From the NCBI RefSeq assembly GCF_050947335.1, contig NW_027473317.1, forward strand, positions 248,001-312,000: 64,000 nt of DNA, in the 5' to 3' direction. The notes under the pieces were generated by a model. That model was not told where the DNA came from, did no database searches, and saw nothing but the letters and a program-made list of their open reading frames with translations. Each line of letters opens with the position of its first letter. Position 1 is the stretch's first letter. Source of the stretch: Megachile rotundata. Its lineage: Eukaryota; Arthropoda; Insecta; Hymenoptera; Megachilidae. Positions 1 through 14,420 of the stretch are shown here, piece after piece. Made by a program: the position numbers and the translations under genes.

Positions 1-979
1 ATCGTGATTGTATGATTGTGATTGTACGATAGTGATTGTGACATTGCGATTGTATGATTGCGATTGTATGATTGTGATTGTATGACTGTGATTGTATGAT
101 TGTGATTGTATGATTGTGATTGTATCATTGTGATTGTATGACTGTGACTGTATGATTGTGATTGTATGATAGTGATTGTGATATTGCGATTGTATGATCG
201 TGATTGTATGATTGTGATTGTATGATTGTGATTATATGATTGTGATTGTATGATTGAGATTGAATGATTGGGATTGTATGATTGTGATTGTATGATTGTG
301 ACTGTATGATTGCGATTGTAATATTGCGATTGTATGATTGTGATTGTATGATCGTGATTGTATGATCGTGATTGTATGATCGTGATTGTATGATCGTCAT
401 TGTATGATGGTGATTGTATGATCGTGATTGTATGATTGTGATTGTATGATTGTGATTGTATGCTTGTGGTTGAATGATTGTGATTGTATGATTGTCATTG
501 TATGATTGTCATTGTATGATTGTGATTGTATGATTGTCATTGCATGATTGTGATTGTATGATTGCGATTGTAATATTGCGATTGTATGATTGGGATTGTA
601 TGATTGTGATTGTATGATCGTGATTGTATGATCGTGATTGTATGATCGTGATTGTATGATCGTGATTGTATGATCGTGATTGTATGATTGTGATTGTATG
701 ATTGTGATTGTACGATAGTGATTGTGACATTGCGATTGTATGATTGCGATTGTATGATTGTGATTGTATGACTGTGATTGTATGATTGTGATTGTATGAT
801 TGTGATTGTATCATTGTGATTGTATGACTGTGATTGTATGATTGTGATTGTATGATAGTGATTGTGATATTGCGATTGTATGATCGTGATTGTATGATTG
901 TGATTGTGTGATTGTGATTGTATGATTGTGATTGTATGATTGTGATTGTATGATTGTGATTGTATGATTGTGATTGTAT

Positions 980-2560
980 GATTGTGATTGTATGATCGTG
1001 ATTGTATGATCGTGATTGTATGATCGTGATTATATGATTCTGATTGTATGATTGTGATTATATGATTGTGATTGTATGATTGCGTTTGTATGATTGTGAT
1101 TTTATGATAGTGATTGTATGATTGCGATTGTATGATAGTGATTGTGACATTGCGATTGTATGATTGCGATTGTAATATTGCGATTGTATGATTGTGAAGT
1201 ATGATTGTGATTGTATGATCGTGATTATATGATCATGATTGTATGATTGTGATTGTATGATTGTGATTATATAATTGTGATTGTATGATTGTGATTGTAT
1301 GAGTGTGATTGTATGATTGTGATAGTAAGATTGTGATTGTATGACTGTGATTGTATGATTGTGATTGTATGATAGTGATTGTGACATTGCGATTGTATGA
1401 TTGCGATTGTATGATTGTGATTGTATGATTGTGATTGTATGATTGTGATTGTATGATTTTAATTGTATGATTGTGATTGTATGATTGTGATTGCATGATT
1501 GCGACTGTATGATTGTGATTGTATGATTTTGATTGCATGATTGTGATTGCATGACTGTGATTATATGATTGTGATTGTATGATCGTGATTGTATGATCGT
1601 GATTGTATGATCGTGATTGTATGATCGTGATTGTATGATCGTGATTGTATGATCGTGATTGTATGATCGTGATTGTATGATCGTGATTGTGTGATCGTGA
1701 TTGTATGATCGTGATTGTATGATCGTGATTGTATGATTTTGATTGTACGATAGTGATTGTGACATTGCGATTGTATGATTGCGATTGTATGATTGTGATT
1801 GTATGACTGTGATTGTATGACTGTGATTGTATGATTGTGATTGTATGACTGTGATTGTATGATAGTGATTGTGATATTGCGATTGTATGATTGCGATTGT
1901 ATGATTGTGATTGCATGACTGTGATTGTATGATTGTGTTTGTATGATTGTGATTGTATGATTGTGATTGTATGATTGTCATTGTATGAATGTGATTGTAT
2001 GACTTTTATTGTATGATTGTTATTGTATGATTGTGATTGTATGATTGTGATTCTATGATTGCGATTGTATGATTGTGATTGTATGATTGTGATTGTATGA
2101 TTGTGATTGTATGCTTGTGATTGTATGATTGTGATTGTATAATTGTGATTATATGATTGTGATTGTATGATTGTGATTGTATGATTGCGTTTGTATGATT
2201 GTGATTGTATGATTGTGATTGTCACATTGCGATTGTATGATTGCGATTTTATGATTGTGTTTGTATGATTGCGATTGTATGATTGCAATTTAATGAGTGT
2301 GATTATATGATTATGATTGTATGACTGTGATTGTATGATTGTGATTATATGATTGTGACTGTATGATTGCGTTTGTATGATTGTGATTGTACGATAGTGA
2401 TTGTATGATTGTGATTGTATGATTGCGATTGTAATATTGCGATTGTATGATTGTGATTGTATGATCGTGATTGTATGATCGTGATTGTATGATCGTGATT
2501 GTATGATCGTGATTATATGATCGTGATTGTATGATTGTGATTGTATGATTGTGATTGTAT
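980..2560 (+). repeat. Higher-order block also present at about 27.8-29.5 kb
   Basis: The order of variant units here matches the segment beginning near 27,805. GATTCTG at 1,036 pairs with 27,861. The 13-bp unit at 1,196 (GAAGTATG) pairs with one at 28,021 (GATGTATG). GTCATTGTATGAATG at 1,977 pairs with 28,802. All three pairs are 26,825 bp apart. Between them the GATCGT run has 11 units here (1,581-1,734) and 16 there, compensated by about 70 bp of extra sequence here. Past 2,000 the offset grows to 26,909, a six-unit difference. The copies are therefore diverged mainly by whole-unit gains and losses. Confidence 0.8.
1581..1734 (+). repeat. GATCGT-variant run, 11 units
   Basis: Eleven consecutive 14-bp units have GATCGTGATTGTAT, adding one CpG per unit. 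The GATC at 1,693 is preceded by GTG instead of ATG. The run ends at GATTTT (1,735). The equivalent run at 28,336 has 16 units. Confidence 0.92.
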
Positions 2561-5500
2561 GATTGTGATTGTATGCTTGTGATTGTATGATTGTGATGGT
2601 ATAATTGTGATTATATGATTGTGATTGTATGATTGCGTTTGTATGATTGTGATTGTACGATAGTGATTGTAAGATTGTGATTGTATGATAGTGATTGTGA
2701 CATTGCGATTGTATGATTGCGATTGTAATATTGCGATTGTATGATTGTGATGTATGATTGTGATTGTATGATCGTGATTATATGATCGTGATTGTATGAT
2801 CGTGATTGTATGATCGTGATTGTATGATTGTGATTGTATGATTGAGATTGAATGATTGGGATTGTATGATTGTGATTGTATGATTGTGACTGTATGATAA
2901 TGATTGTGACATTGCGATTGTATGATTGCGATTGTAATATTGCGATTGTATGATTGTGATTGTATGATCGTGATTGTATGATCGTGATTGTATGATCGTG
3001 ATTGTATGATCGTCATTGTATGATGGTGATTGTATGATCGTGATTGTATGATTGTGATTGTATGATTGTGATTGTATGCTTGTGGTTGAATGATTGTGAT
3101 TGTGTGACTGTGATTGTATGATTGTTATTGTATGATAGTGATGGTGATATTGCGATTGTATGATTGCGATTGTATGATTGTGATTGCATGACTGTGATTG
3201 TATGATTGTGTTTGTATGATTGTGATTGTATGATTGTGCTTGTATGATTGTCATTGTATGATTGTGATTGTATGACTTTTATTGTATGATTGTGATTGTA
3301 TGATTGTGATTGTATGATTGTGATTGTATGATTGTGATTGTATGATTGTGATTGTATGATTGTGATTGTATGATTGTGATTGTATGATTGTGATTGTATG
3401 ATTTTGATTGTATGATTGTGATTGCATGATTGAGATTGTATGATTGTGATTGTATGATTGTGATTGTATGATTGTGATTGTATGCTTGTGATTGTATGAT
3501 TGTAATTGTATAATTGTGATTATATGATTGTGATTGTATGATTGCGTTTGTATGATTGTGATTGTACGATAGTGATTGTATGATTGTGATTGTATGATAG
3601 TGATTGTGACATTGCGATTGTATGATTGCGATTGTAAGATTGTGATTGTATGATTGTGATTGTATGATTGTGATTGTATGATTGTGATTTTATGATTTTA
3701 ATTGTATGATTGTGATTTTATGATTTTGATTGCATGATTGCGACTGTATGATTGTGATTGTGTGATTTTGATTGTATGATTGTGATTGCATGATTGTGAT
3801 TATATGATTGTGATTGTATGATTGTGATTGTATGATTGTGATTGTATGATTGTCATTGTATGATTGTCATTGTATGATTGTGATTGTATGATTGTCATTG
3901 TATGATTGTGATTGTATGATTGCGATTGTAATATTGCGATTGTATGATTGGGATTGTATGATTGTGATTGTATGATCGTGATTGTATGATCGTGATTGTA
4001 TGATCGTGATTGTATGATCGTGATTGTATGATTGTGATTCTATGATTGTGATTGTACGATAGTGATTGTGATATTGCGATTGTATGATTGCGATTGTATG
4101 ATTGTGATTGTATGACTGTGATTGTATGATTGTGATTGTATGATTGTGATTGTATCATTGTGATTGTATGACTGTGATTGTATGATTGTGATTGTATGAT
4201 AGTGATTGTGATATTGCGATTGTATGATTGCGATTGTATGATTGTGATTGCATGACTGTGATTGTATGATGGTGATTGTATGATTGTGATTGTTTGATTG
4301 TGATTGTATAATTGTCATTGTATGATTGTGATTGTATGACTTTTATTGTATGATTGTGATTGTATGATTGTGATTGTATGATTGTGACTGTATGATTGTG
4401 ATTGTATGATTGTGATTGTATGATCGTGATTGTATGATCGTGATTGTATGATCGTGATTATATGATTCTGATTGTATGATTGTGATTATATGATTGTGAT
4501 TGTATGATTGCGTTTGTATGATTGTGATTTTATGATAGTGATTGTATGATTGTGATTGTATGATCGTGATTGTATGATCGTGATGGTATGATCGTGATTG
4601 TATGATCGTGATTGTATGACAGTGATTGTATAATAGTGATTGTGACATTGCGATTGTATGATTGCGATTGTATGATTGCGATTGTATGATTGTGATTGTA
4701 TGATTGTGATAGTAAGATTGTGATTATATGATTGTGATTGTATGATTGTGATTGTATGATAGTGATTGTGACATTGCGATTGTATGATTGCGATTGTATG
4801 ACTGCGATTGTATGATTGTGATTGTATGATTGTGATTGTATGACTGTGATTGTATGATAGTGATTGTGATATTGCGATTGTATGATTGCGATTGTATGAT
4901 TGTGATTGTATGACTTTTATTGTATGATTGTGATTGTATGATTGTGATTGTATGATTGTGATTGTATGATTGTGATTGTATGATTGTGATTGTATGATTG
5001 TGATTGTATGATTGTGATTGTATGATTTTGATTGTATGATTGTGATTGCATGATTGAGATTGTATAATTGTGATTGTATGATTGTGATTGTATGATTGTG
5101 ATTGTATGCTTGTGATTGTATGATTGTGATTGTATAATTGTGATTATATGATTGTGATTGTATGATTGCGTTTGTATGATTGTGATTGTACGATAGTGAT
5201 TGTATGATTGTGATTGTATGATAGTGATTGTGACATTGCGATTGTATGATTGCGATTGTAATATTGCGATTGTATGATTGTGATGTATGATTGTGATTGT
5301 ATGATCGTGATTATATGATCGTGATTGTATGATCGTGATTGTATGATTGTCATTGTATGATTGCGATTGTATGACTTTTATTGTATGATTGTGATTGTAT
5401 GATTGTGATTGTATGATTGTGATTGTATGATTGTGGTTGTATGATTGTGATTGTATGATTGTGATTGTATGATTGTGATTGTATGATTGTGATTGTATGA

Positions 5501-6639
5501 TTGTGATTGTATGATTTTGATTGTATTATTGTGATTGCATGATTGAGATTGTATGATTGTGATTGTATGATTGTGATTGTATGATTGTGATTGTATGATT
5601 TCAATTGTATGATTGTGATTGTATGACTGTGATTGCATGATTGCGACTGTATGATTGTGATTGTATGATTTTGATTTCATGATTGTGATTGCATGACTGT
5701 GATTATATGATTGTGATTGTACGATTGTGATTGTACGATTGTGATTGTATGATTATGATTGTATGATTGTGATTATATGATTGTCATTGTATGATTGTGA
5801 TTGTATGATTTTAATTGTATGATTGTGATTGTATGATTGAGATTGTAATATTGCGATTGTATGATTGTGATTGTATGATCGTGATTGTATGATCGTGATT
5901 GTATGATCGTGATTGTATGATCGTGATTGTATGATCGTGATTGTATGATCGTGATTGTATGATCGTGATTGTATGATCGTGATTGTATGATCGTGATTGT
6001 ATGATCGTGATTGTATGATTGTGATTGTATGACTGTGATTGTATGATTGTTATTGTATGATAGTGATTGTGATATTGCGATTGTATGATTGTGATTGCAT
6101 GACTGTGATTGTATGATTGTGTTTGTATGATTGTGATTGTATGATTGTGATTGTATGATTGTCATTGTATGATTGTGATTGTATGACTTTTATTGTATCA
6201 TTGTGATTGTATGATTGTGATTGTATGATTGTGATTGTATGATTGTGATTGTATGATTGTGAATGTATGATTTTGATTGTATGATTGTGATTGCATGATT
6301 GAGATTGTATAATTGTGATTGTATGATTGTGATTGTATGATTGTGATTGTATGCTTGTGATTGTATGATTGTGATTGTATAATTGTGATTATATGATTGT
6401 GATTGTATGATTGCGTTTGTATGATTGTGATTGTACGATAGTGATTGTATGATTGTGATTGTATGATAGTGATTGTGACATTGCGATTGTATGATTGCGA
6501 TTGTAATATTGCGATTGTATGATTGTGATGTATGATTGTGATTGTATGATCGTGATTATATGATCGTGATTGTATGATCGTGATTGTATGATCGTGATGG
6601 TATGATCGTGATTGTATGATCGTGATTGTATGATAGTGA

Positions 6640-9600
6640 TTGTATAATAGTGATTGTGACATTGCGATTGTATGATTGCGATTGTATGATTGCGATTGTA
6701 TGATTGTGATTGTATGATTGTGATAGTAAGATTGTGATTGTATGATTGTGATTGTATGATTGTGATTGTATGATAGTGATTGTGACATTGCGATTGTATG
6801 ATTGCGATTGTAAGATTGTGATTGTATGATTGTGATTGTATGATTGTGATTGTATGATTTTAATTGTATGATTGTGATTGTATGATTGTGATTGCATGAT
6901 TGCGACTGTATGATTGTGATTGTATGATTTTGATTGTATGATTGTGATTGCATGATTGTGATTATATGACTGTGATTGTATGATTGTGATTGTATGATTG
7001 TGATTGTATGATTGTGATTGTATGATTGTGATTGTATGATTGTGATTGTATGATTGTGATTGTATGATTGTGATTGTATGATTGTGATTGTATGATTGTG
7101 ATTGTATGATTGTGATTGTATGATCGTGATTGTATGATCGTGATTGTATGATCGTGATTGTATGATCGTGATTATATGATTCTGATTGTATGATTGTGAT
7201 TATATGATTGTGATTGTATGATTGTGATTGTATGATTGTGATTGTATGATTGTGATTGTATGATTGTGATTGTATGATTGTGATTGTATGATCGTGATTG
7301 TATGATCGTGATTGTATGATCGTGATTGTATGATCGTGATTATATGATTCTGATTGTATGATTGTGATTGTATGATTTTGATTGTATGATTGTGATTGCA
7401 TGATTGAGATTGTATAATTGTGATTGTATGATTGTGATTGTATGATTGTGATTGTATGCTTGTGATTGTATGATTGTGATTGCATAATTGTGATTATATG
7501 ATTGTGATTGTATGATTGCGTTTGTATGATTGTGATTGTACGATAGTGATTGTATGATTGTGATTGTATGATAGTGATTGTGACATTGCGATTGTATGAT
7601 TGCGATTGTAATATTGCGATTGTATGATTGTGATGTATGATTGTGATTGTATGATCGTGATTATATGATCGTGATTGTATGATCGTGATTGTATGATCGT
7701 GATGGTATGATCGTGATTGTATGATCGTGATTGTATGACAGTGATTGTATAATAGTGATTGTGACATTGCGATTGTATGATTGCGATTGTATGATTGTGA
7801 TTGTATGATTGTGATAGTAAGATTGTGATTGTATGATTGTGATTGTATGATTGTGATTGTATGATAGTGATTGTGACATTGCGATTGTATGATTGCGATT
7901 GTAAGATTGTGATTGTATGATTGTGATTGTATGATTGTGATTGTATGATTTTAATTGTATGATTGTGATTGTATGATTGTGATTGCATGATTGCGACTGT
8001 ATGATTGTGATTGTATGATTTTGATTGTATGATTGTGATTGCATGATTGTGATTATATGACTGTGATTGTATGATTGTGATTGTATGATTGTGATTGTAT
8101 GATTGTGATGGTATGATTGTCATTGTATGATTGTGATTATATGATTTTAATTGGATGATTGTGATTGTATGATTGCGATTGTAATATTGCGATTGTATGA
8201 TTGGGATTGTATGATTGTGATTGTATGATCGTGATTGTATGATCGTGATTGCATGATCGTGACTGTATGATTGTGATTGTATGATTGTGATTGTACGATA
8301 GTGATTGTGACATTGCGATTGTATGATTGCGATTGTATGATTGTGATTGTATGACTGTGATTGTATGATTGTGATTGTATGATTGTGATTGTATGATTGT
8401 GATTGTATGACTGTGATTGTATGATTGTGATTGTATGATAGTGATTGTGGCATTGCGATTGTATGATTGCGATTGTAATATTGCGATTGTATGATTGTGA
8501 AGTATGATTGTGATTGTATGATCGTGATTATATGATCATGATTGTATGATTGTGATTGTATGATTGTGATTATATGATTGTGATTGTATGATTGTGATTG
8601 TATGAGTGTGATTGTATGATTGTGATAGTAAGATTGTGATTGTATGACTGTGATTGTATGATTGTGATTGTATGATTGTGATTGTATGATCGTGATTGTA
8701 TGATCGTGATTGTATGATCGTGATTGTATGATCGTGATTGTATGATCGTGATTGTATGATCGTGATTGTATGATTGTGATTGTACGATAGTGATTGTGAC
8801 ATTGCGATTGTATGATTGCGATTGTAAGATTGTGATTGTATGATTGTGATTGTATGATTGTGATTGTATGATTTTAATTGTATGATTGTGATTGTATGAT
8901 TGTGATTGCATGATTGCGACTGTATGATTGTGATTGTATGATTTTGATTGCATGATTGTGATTGCATGACTGTGATTATATGATTGTGATTGTATGATTG
9001 TGATTGTATGATCGTGATTGTATGATCGTGATTGTATGATCGTGATTGTATGATCGTGATTGTATGATCGTGATTGTATGATTGTGATTGTATAATTGTG
9101 ATTATATGGTTGTGATTGTATGATTGTGATTGTATGATTGCGTTTGTATGATTGTGATTGTATGATTGTGATTGTATAATTGTGATTATATGATTGTGAT
9201 TGTATGATTGTGATTGTATGATTGCGTTTGTATGATTGTGATTGTATGATTGTGATTATATGATTGTGAATTTATGATAGTGATTGTATGATTGTGATTG
9301 TATGATAGTGATTGTGACATTGCGATTGTATGATTGCGATTGTAATATTGCAATTGTATGATTGTGATGTATGATTGTGATTGTATGATCGTGATTATAT
9401 GATCGTGATTGTCTGATTGTGATTGTATGATTGTGATTGTATGATGGTGATTATATGATTGCGATTGTATGATTGTGATTGTATGACTGTGATTGTATAA
9501 TAGTGATTGTGACATTGCGATTGTATGATTGCGATTGTATGATTGTGATTGTATGAGTGTGATTGTATGATTGTGATAGTAAGATTGTGATTGTATGATT

Positions 9601-10640
9601 GTGATTGTATGATTGTGATTGTATGATAGTGATTGTGACATTGCGATTGTATGATTGCGATTGTATGATTGTGATTGTATGATTGTGATTGTATGATTTT
9701 GATTGTATGATTTTAATTGTATGATTGTGATTGTATGATTGTGATTGCATGATTGCGACTGTATGATTGTGATTGTATGATTTTGATTGCATGATTGTGA
9801 TTGCATGACTGTGATTATATGATTGTGATTGTACGATTGTGATTGTATGATTGTGATTGTATGATTATGATTGTATGATTGTGATTGTATGATTGTCATT
9901 GTATGATTGTGATTGTATGATTTTAATTGTATGATTGTGATTGTATGATTGCGATTGTAATATTGCGATTGTATGATTGTGATTGTATGATCGTGATTGT
10001 ATGATCGTGATTGTATGATCGTGATTGTATGATCGTGATTGTATGATCGTGATTGTATGATTGTGATTGTACGTTACTGATTGTGACATTGCGATTGTAT
10101 GATTGCGATTGTATGATTGTGATTGTATGACTGTGATTGTATGATTGTGATTGTATGATCGTGATTGTATGATCGTGATTGTATGATCGTGATTGTATGA
10201 TCGTGATTGTATGATCGTGATTGTATGATTGTGATTGTATGATTGTGATTGTACGATAGTGATTGTGACATTGCGATTGTATGATTGCGATTCTATGATT
10301 GTGATTGTATGACTGTGATTGTATGATTGTGATGTATGATTGTGATTGTATGATCGTGATTATATGATCGTGATTGTATGATCGTGATTGTATGATTGTC
10401 ATTGTATGATTGTGATTGTATGACTTTTATTGTATGATTGTGATTGTATGATTGTGATTGTATGATTGTGATTGTATGATTGTGATTGTATGATTGTGAT
10501 TGTATGATTGTGATTGTATGATTGTGATTGTATGATTGTGATTGTATGATTGTGATTGTATGATTGTGATTGTATGATTTTGATTGTATGATTGTGATTG
10601 CATGATTGAGATTGTATGATTGTGATTGTATGACTTTTAT
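6640..10640 (+). repeat. Higher-order repeat of ~3.8 kb, copy 1
   Basis: This is the first of two adjacent long copies. GATTCTG at 7,178 pairs with 10,954 (offset 3,776), and GACTTTT at 10,422 pairs with 14,226 (offset 3,804). The changes in offset are whole 14-bp units. 3,776 equals 270 units minus 4 bases, and four 13-bp units lie in the period (near 7,632, 8,502, 9,367 and 10,332), so the lattice accounts for the length. Left of about 6,990 similarity continues at offset 3,986 (GATAGTAAG at about 6,722 and 10,708) across a ~210-bp indel. Boundaries are approximate. Confidence 0.82.
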
Positions 10641-13600
10641 TGTATGATTGTGATTGTATGATTGCGATTGTATGATTGCGATTGTATGATTGTGATTGTA
10701 TGATTGTGATAGTAAGATTGTGATTGTATGATTGTGATTGTATGATTGTGATTGTATGATAGTGATTGTGACATTGCGATTGTATGATTGCGATTGTAAG
10801 ATTGTGATTGTATGATTGTGATTGTATGATTGTGATTGTATGATTGTGATTGTATGATTGTGATTGTATGATTGTGATTGTATGATTGTGATTGTATGAT
10901 CGTGATTGTATGATCGTGATTGTATGATCGTGATTGTATGATCGTGATTATATGATTCTGATTGTATGATTGTGATTATATGATTGTGATTGTATGATTG
11001 TGATTGTATGATTGTGATTGTATGATTGTGATTGTATGATTGTGATTGTATGATTGTGATTGTATGATCGTGATTGTATGATCGTGATTGTATGATCGTG
11101 ATTGTATGATCGTGATTATATGATTCTGATTGTATGATTGTGATTGTATGATTTTGATTGTATGATTGTGATTGCATGATTGAGATTGTATAATTGTGAT
11201 TGTATGATTGTGATTGTATGATTGTGATTGTATGCTTGTGATTGTATGATTGTGATTGCATAATTGTGATTATATGATTGTGATTGTATGATTGCGTTTG
11301 TATGATTGTGATTGTACGATAGTGATTGTATGATTGTGATTGTATGATAGTGATTGTGACATTGCGATTGTATGATTGCGATTGTAATATTGCGATTGTA
11401 TGATTGTGATGTATGATTGTGATTGTATGATCGTGATTATATGATCGTGATTGTATGATCGTGATTGTATGATCGTGATGGTATGATCGTGATTGTATGA
11501 TCGTGATTGTATGACAGTGATTGTATAATAGTGATTGTGACATTGCGATTGTATGATTGCGATTGTATGATTGTGATTGTATGATTGTGATAGTAAGATT
11601 GTGATTGTATGATTGTGATTGTATGATTGTGATTGTATGATAGTGATTGTGACATTGCGATTGTATGATTGCGATTGTAAGATTGTGATTGTATGATTGT
11701 GATTGTATGATTGTGATTGTATGATTTTAATTGTATGATTGTGATTGTATGATTGTGATTGCATGATTGCGACTGTATGATTGTGATTGTATGATTTTGA
11801 TTGTATGATTGTGATTGCATGATTGTGATTATATGACTGTGATTGTATGATTGTGATTGTATGATTGTGATTGTATGATTGTGATTGTATGATTGTCATT
11901 GTATGATTGTGATTATATGATTTTAATTGGATGATTGTGATTGTATGATTGCGATTGTAATATTGCGATTGTATGATTGGGATTGTATGATTGTGATTGT
12001 ATGATCGTGATTGTATGATCGTGATTGCATGATCGTGACTGTATGATTGTGATTGTATGATTGTGATTGTACGATAGTGATTGTGACATTGCGATTGTAT
12101 GATTGCGATTGTATGATTGTGATTGTATGACTGTGATTGTATGATTGTGATTGTATGATTGTGATTGTATGATTGTGATTGTATGACTGTGATTGTATGA
12201 TTGTGATTGTATGATAGTGATTGTGGCATTGCGATTGTATGATTGCGATTGTAATATTGCGATTGTATGATTGTGAAGTATGATTGTGATTGTATGATCG
12301 TGATTATATGATCATGATTGTATGATTGTGATTGTATGATTGTGATTATATGATTGTGATTGTATGATTGTGATTGTATGATTGTGATTGTATGAGTGTG
12401 ATTGTATGATTGTGATAGTAAGATTGTGATTGTATGACTGTGATTGTATGATTGTGATTGTATGATAGTGATTGTGACATTGCGATTGTATGATTGCGAT
12501 TGTATGATTGTGATTGTGTGATTGTGATTGTATGATCGTGATTGTATGATCGTGATTGTATGATCGTGATTGTATGATCGTGATTGTATGATCGTGATTG
12601 TATGATCGTGATTGTATGATTGTGATTGTACGATAGTGATTGTGACATTGCGATTGTATGATTGCGATTGTAAGATTGTGATTGTATGATTGTGATTGTA
12701 TGATTGTGATTGTATGATTTTAATTGTATGATTGTGATTGTATGATTGTGATTGCATGATTGCGACTGTATGATTGTGATTGTATGATTTTGATTGCATG
12801 ATTGTGATTGCATGACTGTGATTATATGATTGTGATTGTATGATTGTGATTGTATGATCGTGATTGTATGATCGTGATTGTATGATCGTGATTGTATGAT
12901 CGTGATTGTATGATCGTGATTGTATGATTGTGATTGTATAATTGTGATTATATGGTTGTGATTGTATGATTGTGATTGTATGATTGCGTTTGTATGATTG
13001 TGATTGTATGATTGTGATTGTATGATTGCGTTTGTATGATTGTGATTGTATGATTGTGATTATATGATTGTGAATTTATGATAGTGATTGTATGATTGTG
13101 ATTGTATGATAGTGATTGTGACATTGCGATTGTATGATTGCGATTGTAATATTGCAATTGTATGATTGTGATGTATGATTGTGATTGTATGATCGTGATT
13201 ATATGATCGTGATTGTCTGATTGTGATTGTATGATTGTGATTGTATGATGGTGATTATATGATTGTGATTGTATGATTGTGATTGTATGACTGTGATTGT
13301 ATAATAGTGATTGTCACATTGCGATTGTATGATTGCGATTGTATGATTGTGATTGTATGAGTGTGATTGTATGATTGTGATAGTAAGATTGTGATTGTAT
13401 GATTGTGATTGTATGATTGTGATTGTATGATAGTGATTGTGACATTGCGATTGTATGATTGCGATTGTATGATTGTGATTGTATGATTGTGATTGTATGA
13501 TTTTGATTGTATGATTTTAATTGTATGATTGTGATTGTATGATTGTGATTGCATGATTGCGACTGTATGATTGTGATTGTATGATTTTGATTGCATGATT

Positions 13601-14420
13601 GTGATTGCATGACTGTGATTATATGATTGTGATTGTACGATTGTGATTGTATGATTGTGATTGTATGATTATGATTGTATGATTGTGATTGTATGATTGT
13701 CATTGTATGATTGTGATTGTATGATTTTAATTGTATGATTGTGATTGTATGATTGCGATTGTAATATTGCGATTGTATGATTGTGATTGTATGATCGTGA
13801 TTGTATGATCGTGATTGTATGATCGTGATTGTATGATCGTGATTGTATGATCGTGATTGTATGATTGTGATTGTACGTTACTGATTGTGACATTGCGATT
13901 GTATGATTGCGATTGTATGATTGTGATTGTATGACTGTGATTGTATGATTGTGATTGTATGATCGTGATTGTATGATCGTGATTGTATGATCGTGACTGT
14001 ATGATCGTGATTGTATGATCGTGATTGTATGATTGTGATTGTATGATTGTGATTGTACGATAGTGATTGTGACATTGCGATTGTATGATTGCGATTCTAT
14101 GATTGTGATTGTATGACTGTGATTGTATGATTGTGATGTATGATTGTGATTGTATGATCGTGATTATATGATCGTGATTGTATGATCGTGATTGTATGAT
14201 TGTCATTTTATGATTGTGATTGTATGACTTTTATTGTATGATTGTGATTGTATGATTGTGATTGTATGATTGTGATTGTATGATTGTGATTGTATGATTG
14301 TGATTGTATGATTGTGATTGTATGATTGTGATTGTATGATTGTGATTGTATGATTGTGATTGTATGATTTTGATTGTATGATTGTGATTGCATGATTGAG
14401 ATTGTATGATTGTGATTGTA
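10640..14420 (+). repeat. Higher-order repeat of ~3.8 kb, copy 2
   Basis: Second copy of the block above. Relative to copy 1 it carries about 70 bp extra around 12,466-12,535 (a GACATTGCG-containing group of units). It lacks a few units around 13,000 that are duplicated in copy 1 near 9,130-9,230. Similarity ends near 14,420, just after GAGATTG at 14,398, where copy 1 continues into GACTTTTATTG and copy 2 into plain units. Shared private variants such as ACGTTACTG (10,072 and 13,876), TATGGTTG (9,107 and 12,951) and GTCTGATTG (9,410 and 13,214) confirm a common origin. Confidence 0.82.

Larger units (their letters stand above)
1..6640 (+). repeat. Heterogeneous mosaic domain of the 14-bp array
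   Basis: This part is built from the same 14-bp units but has no clean large tandem duplication. It mixes most variant units seen later: GATCGT runs, TAATATTGCG, GACATTGCG, GACTTTTATTG, GATTTTAATTG and the GCTTGTG marker (462, 2575, 3078, 3484, 5108, 6353). Long stretches of plain consensus occur, for example about 3,290-3,400. The motif GAGATTGAATGATTGGG at 256 and 2,844 also appears near 31,377 and at later sites, so this domain shares ancestry with the 28-37 kb and 46-60 kb domains. No gene or unique sequence is visible. Confidence 0.85.

Noticed and set aside
6556..7767. 403-codon minus-strand open frame with a near copy at 10,293-11,543
   Set aside because: Apparent conservation between the two reflects the ~3.8-kb DNA duplication, not selection on protein.
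11270..12799. 509-codon minus-strand open frame
   Set aside because: Same explanation. Overlapping frames in the same place encode the same 14-residue cycle, which real genes do not do.
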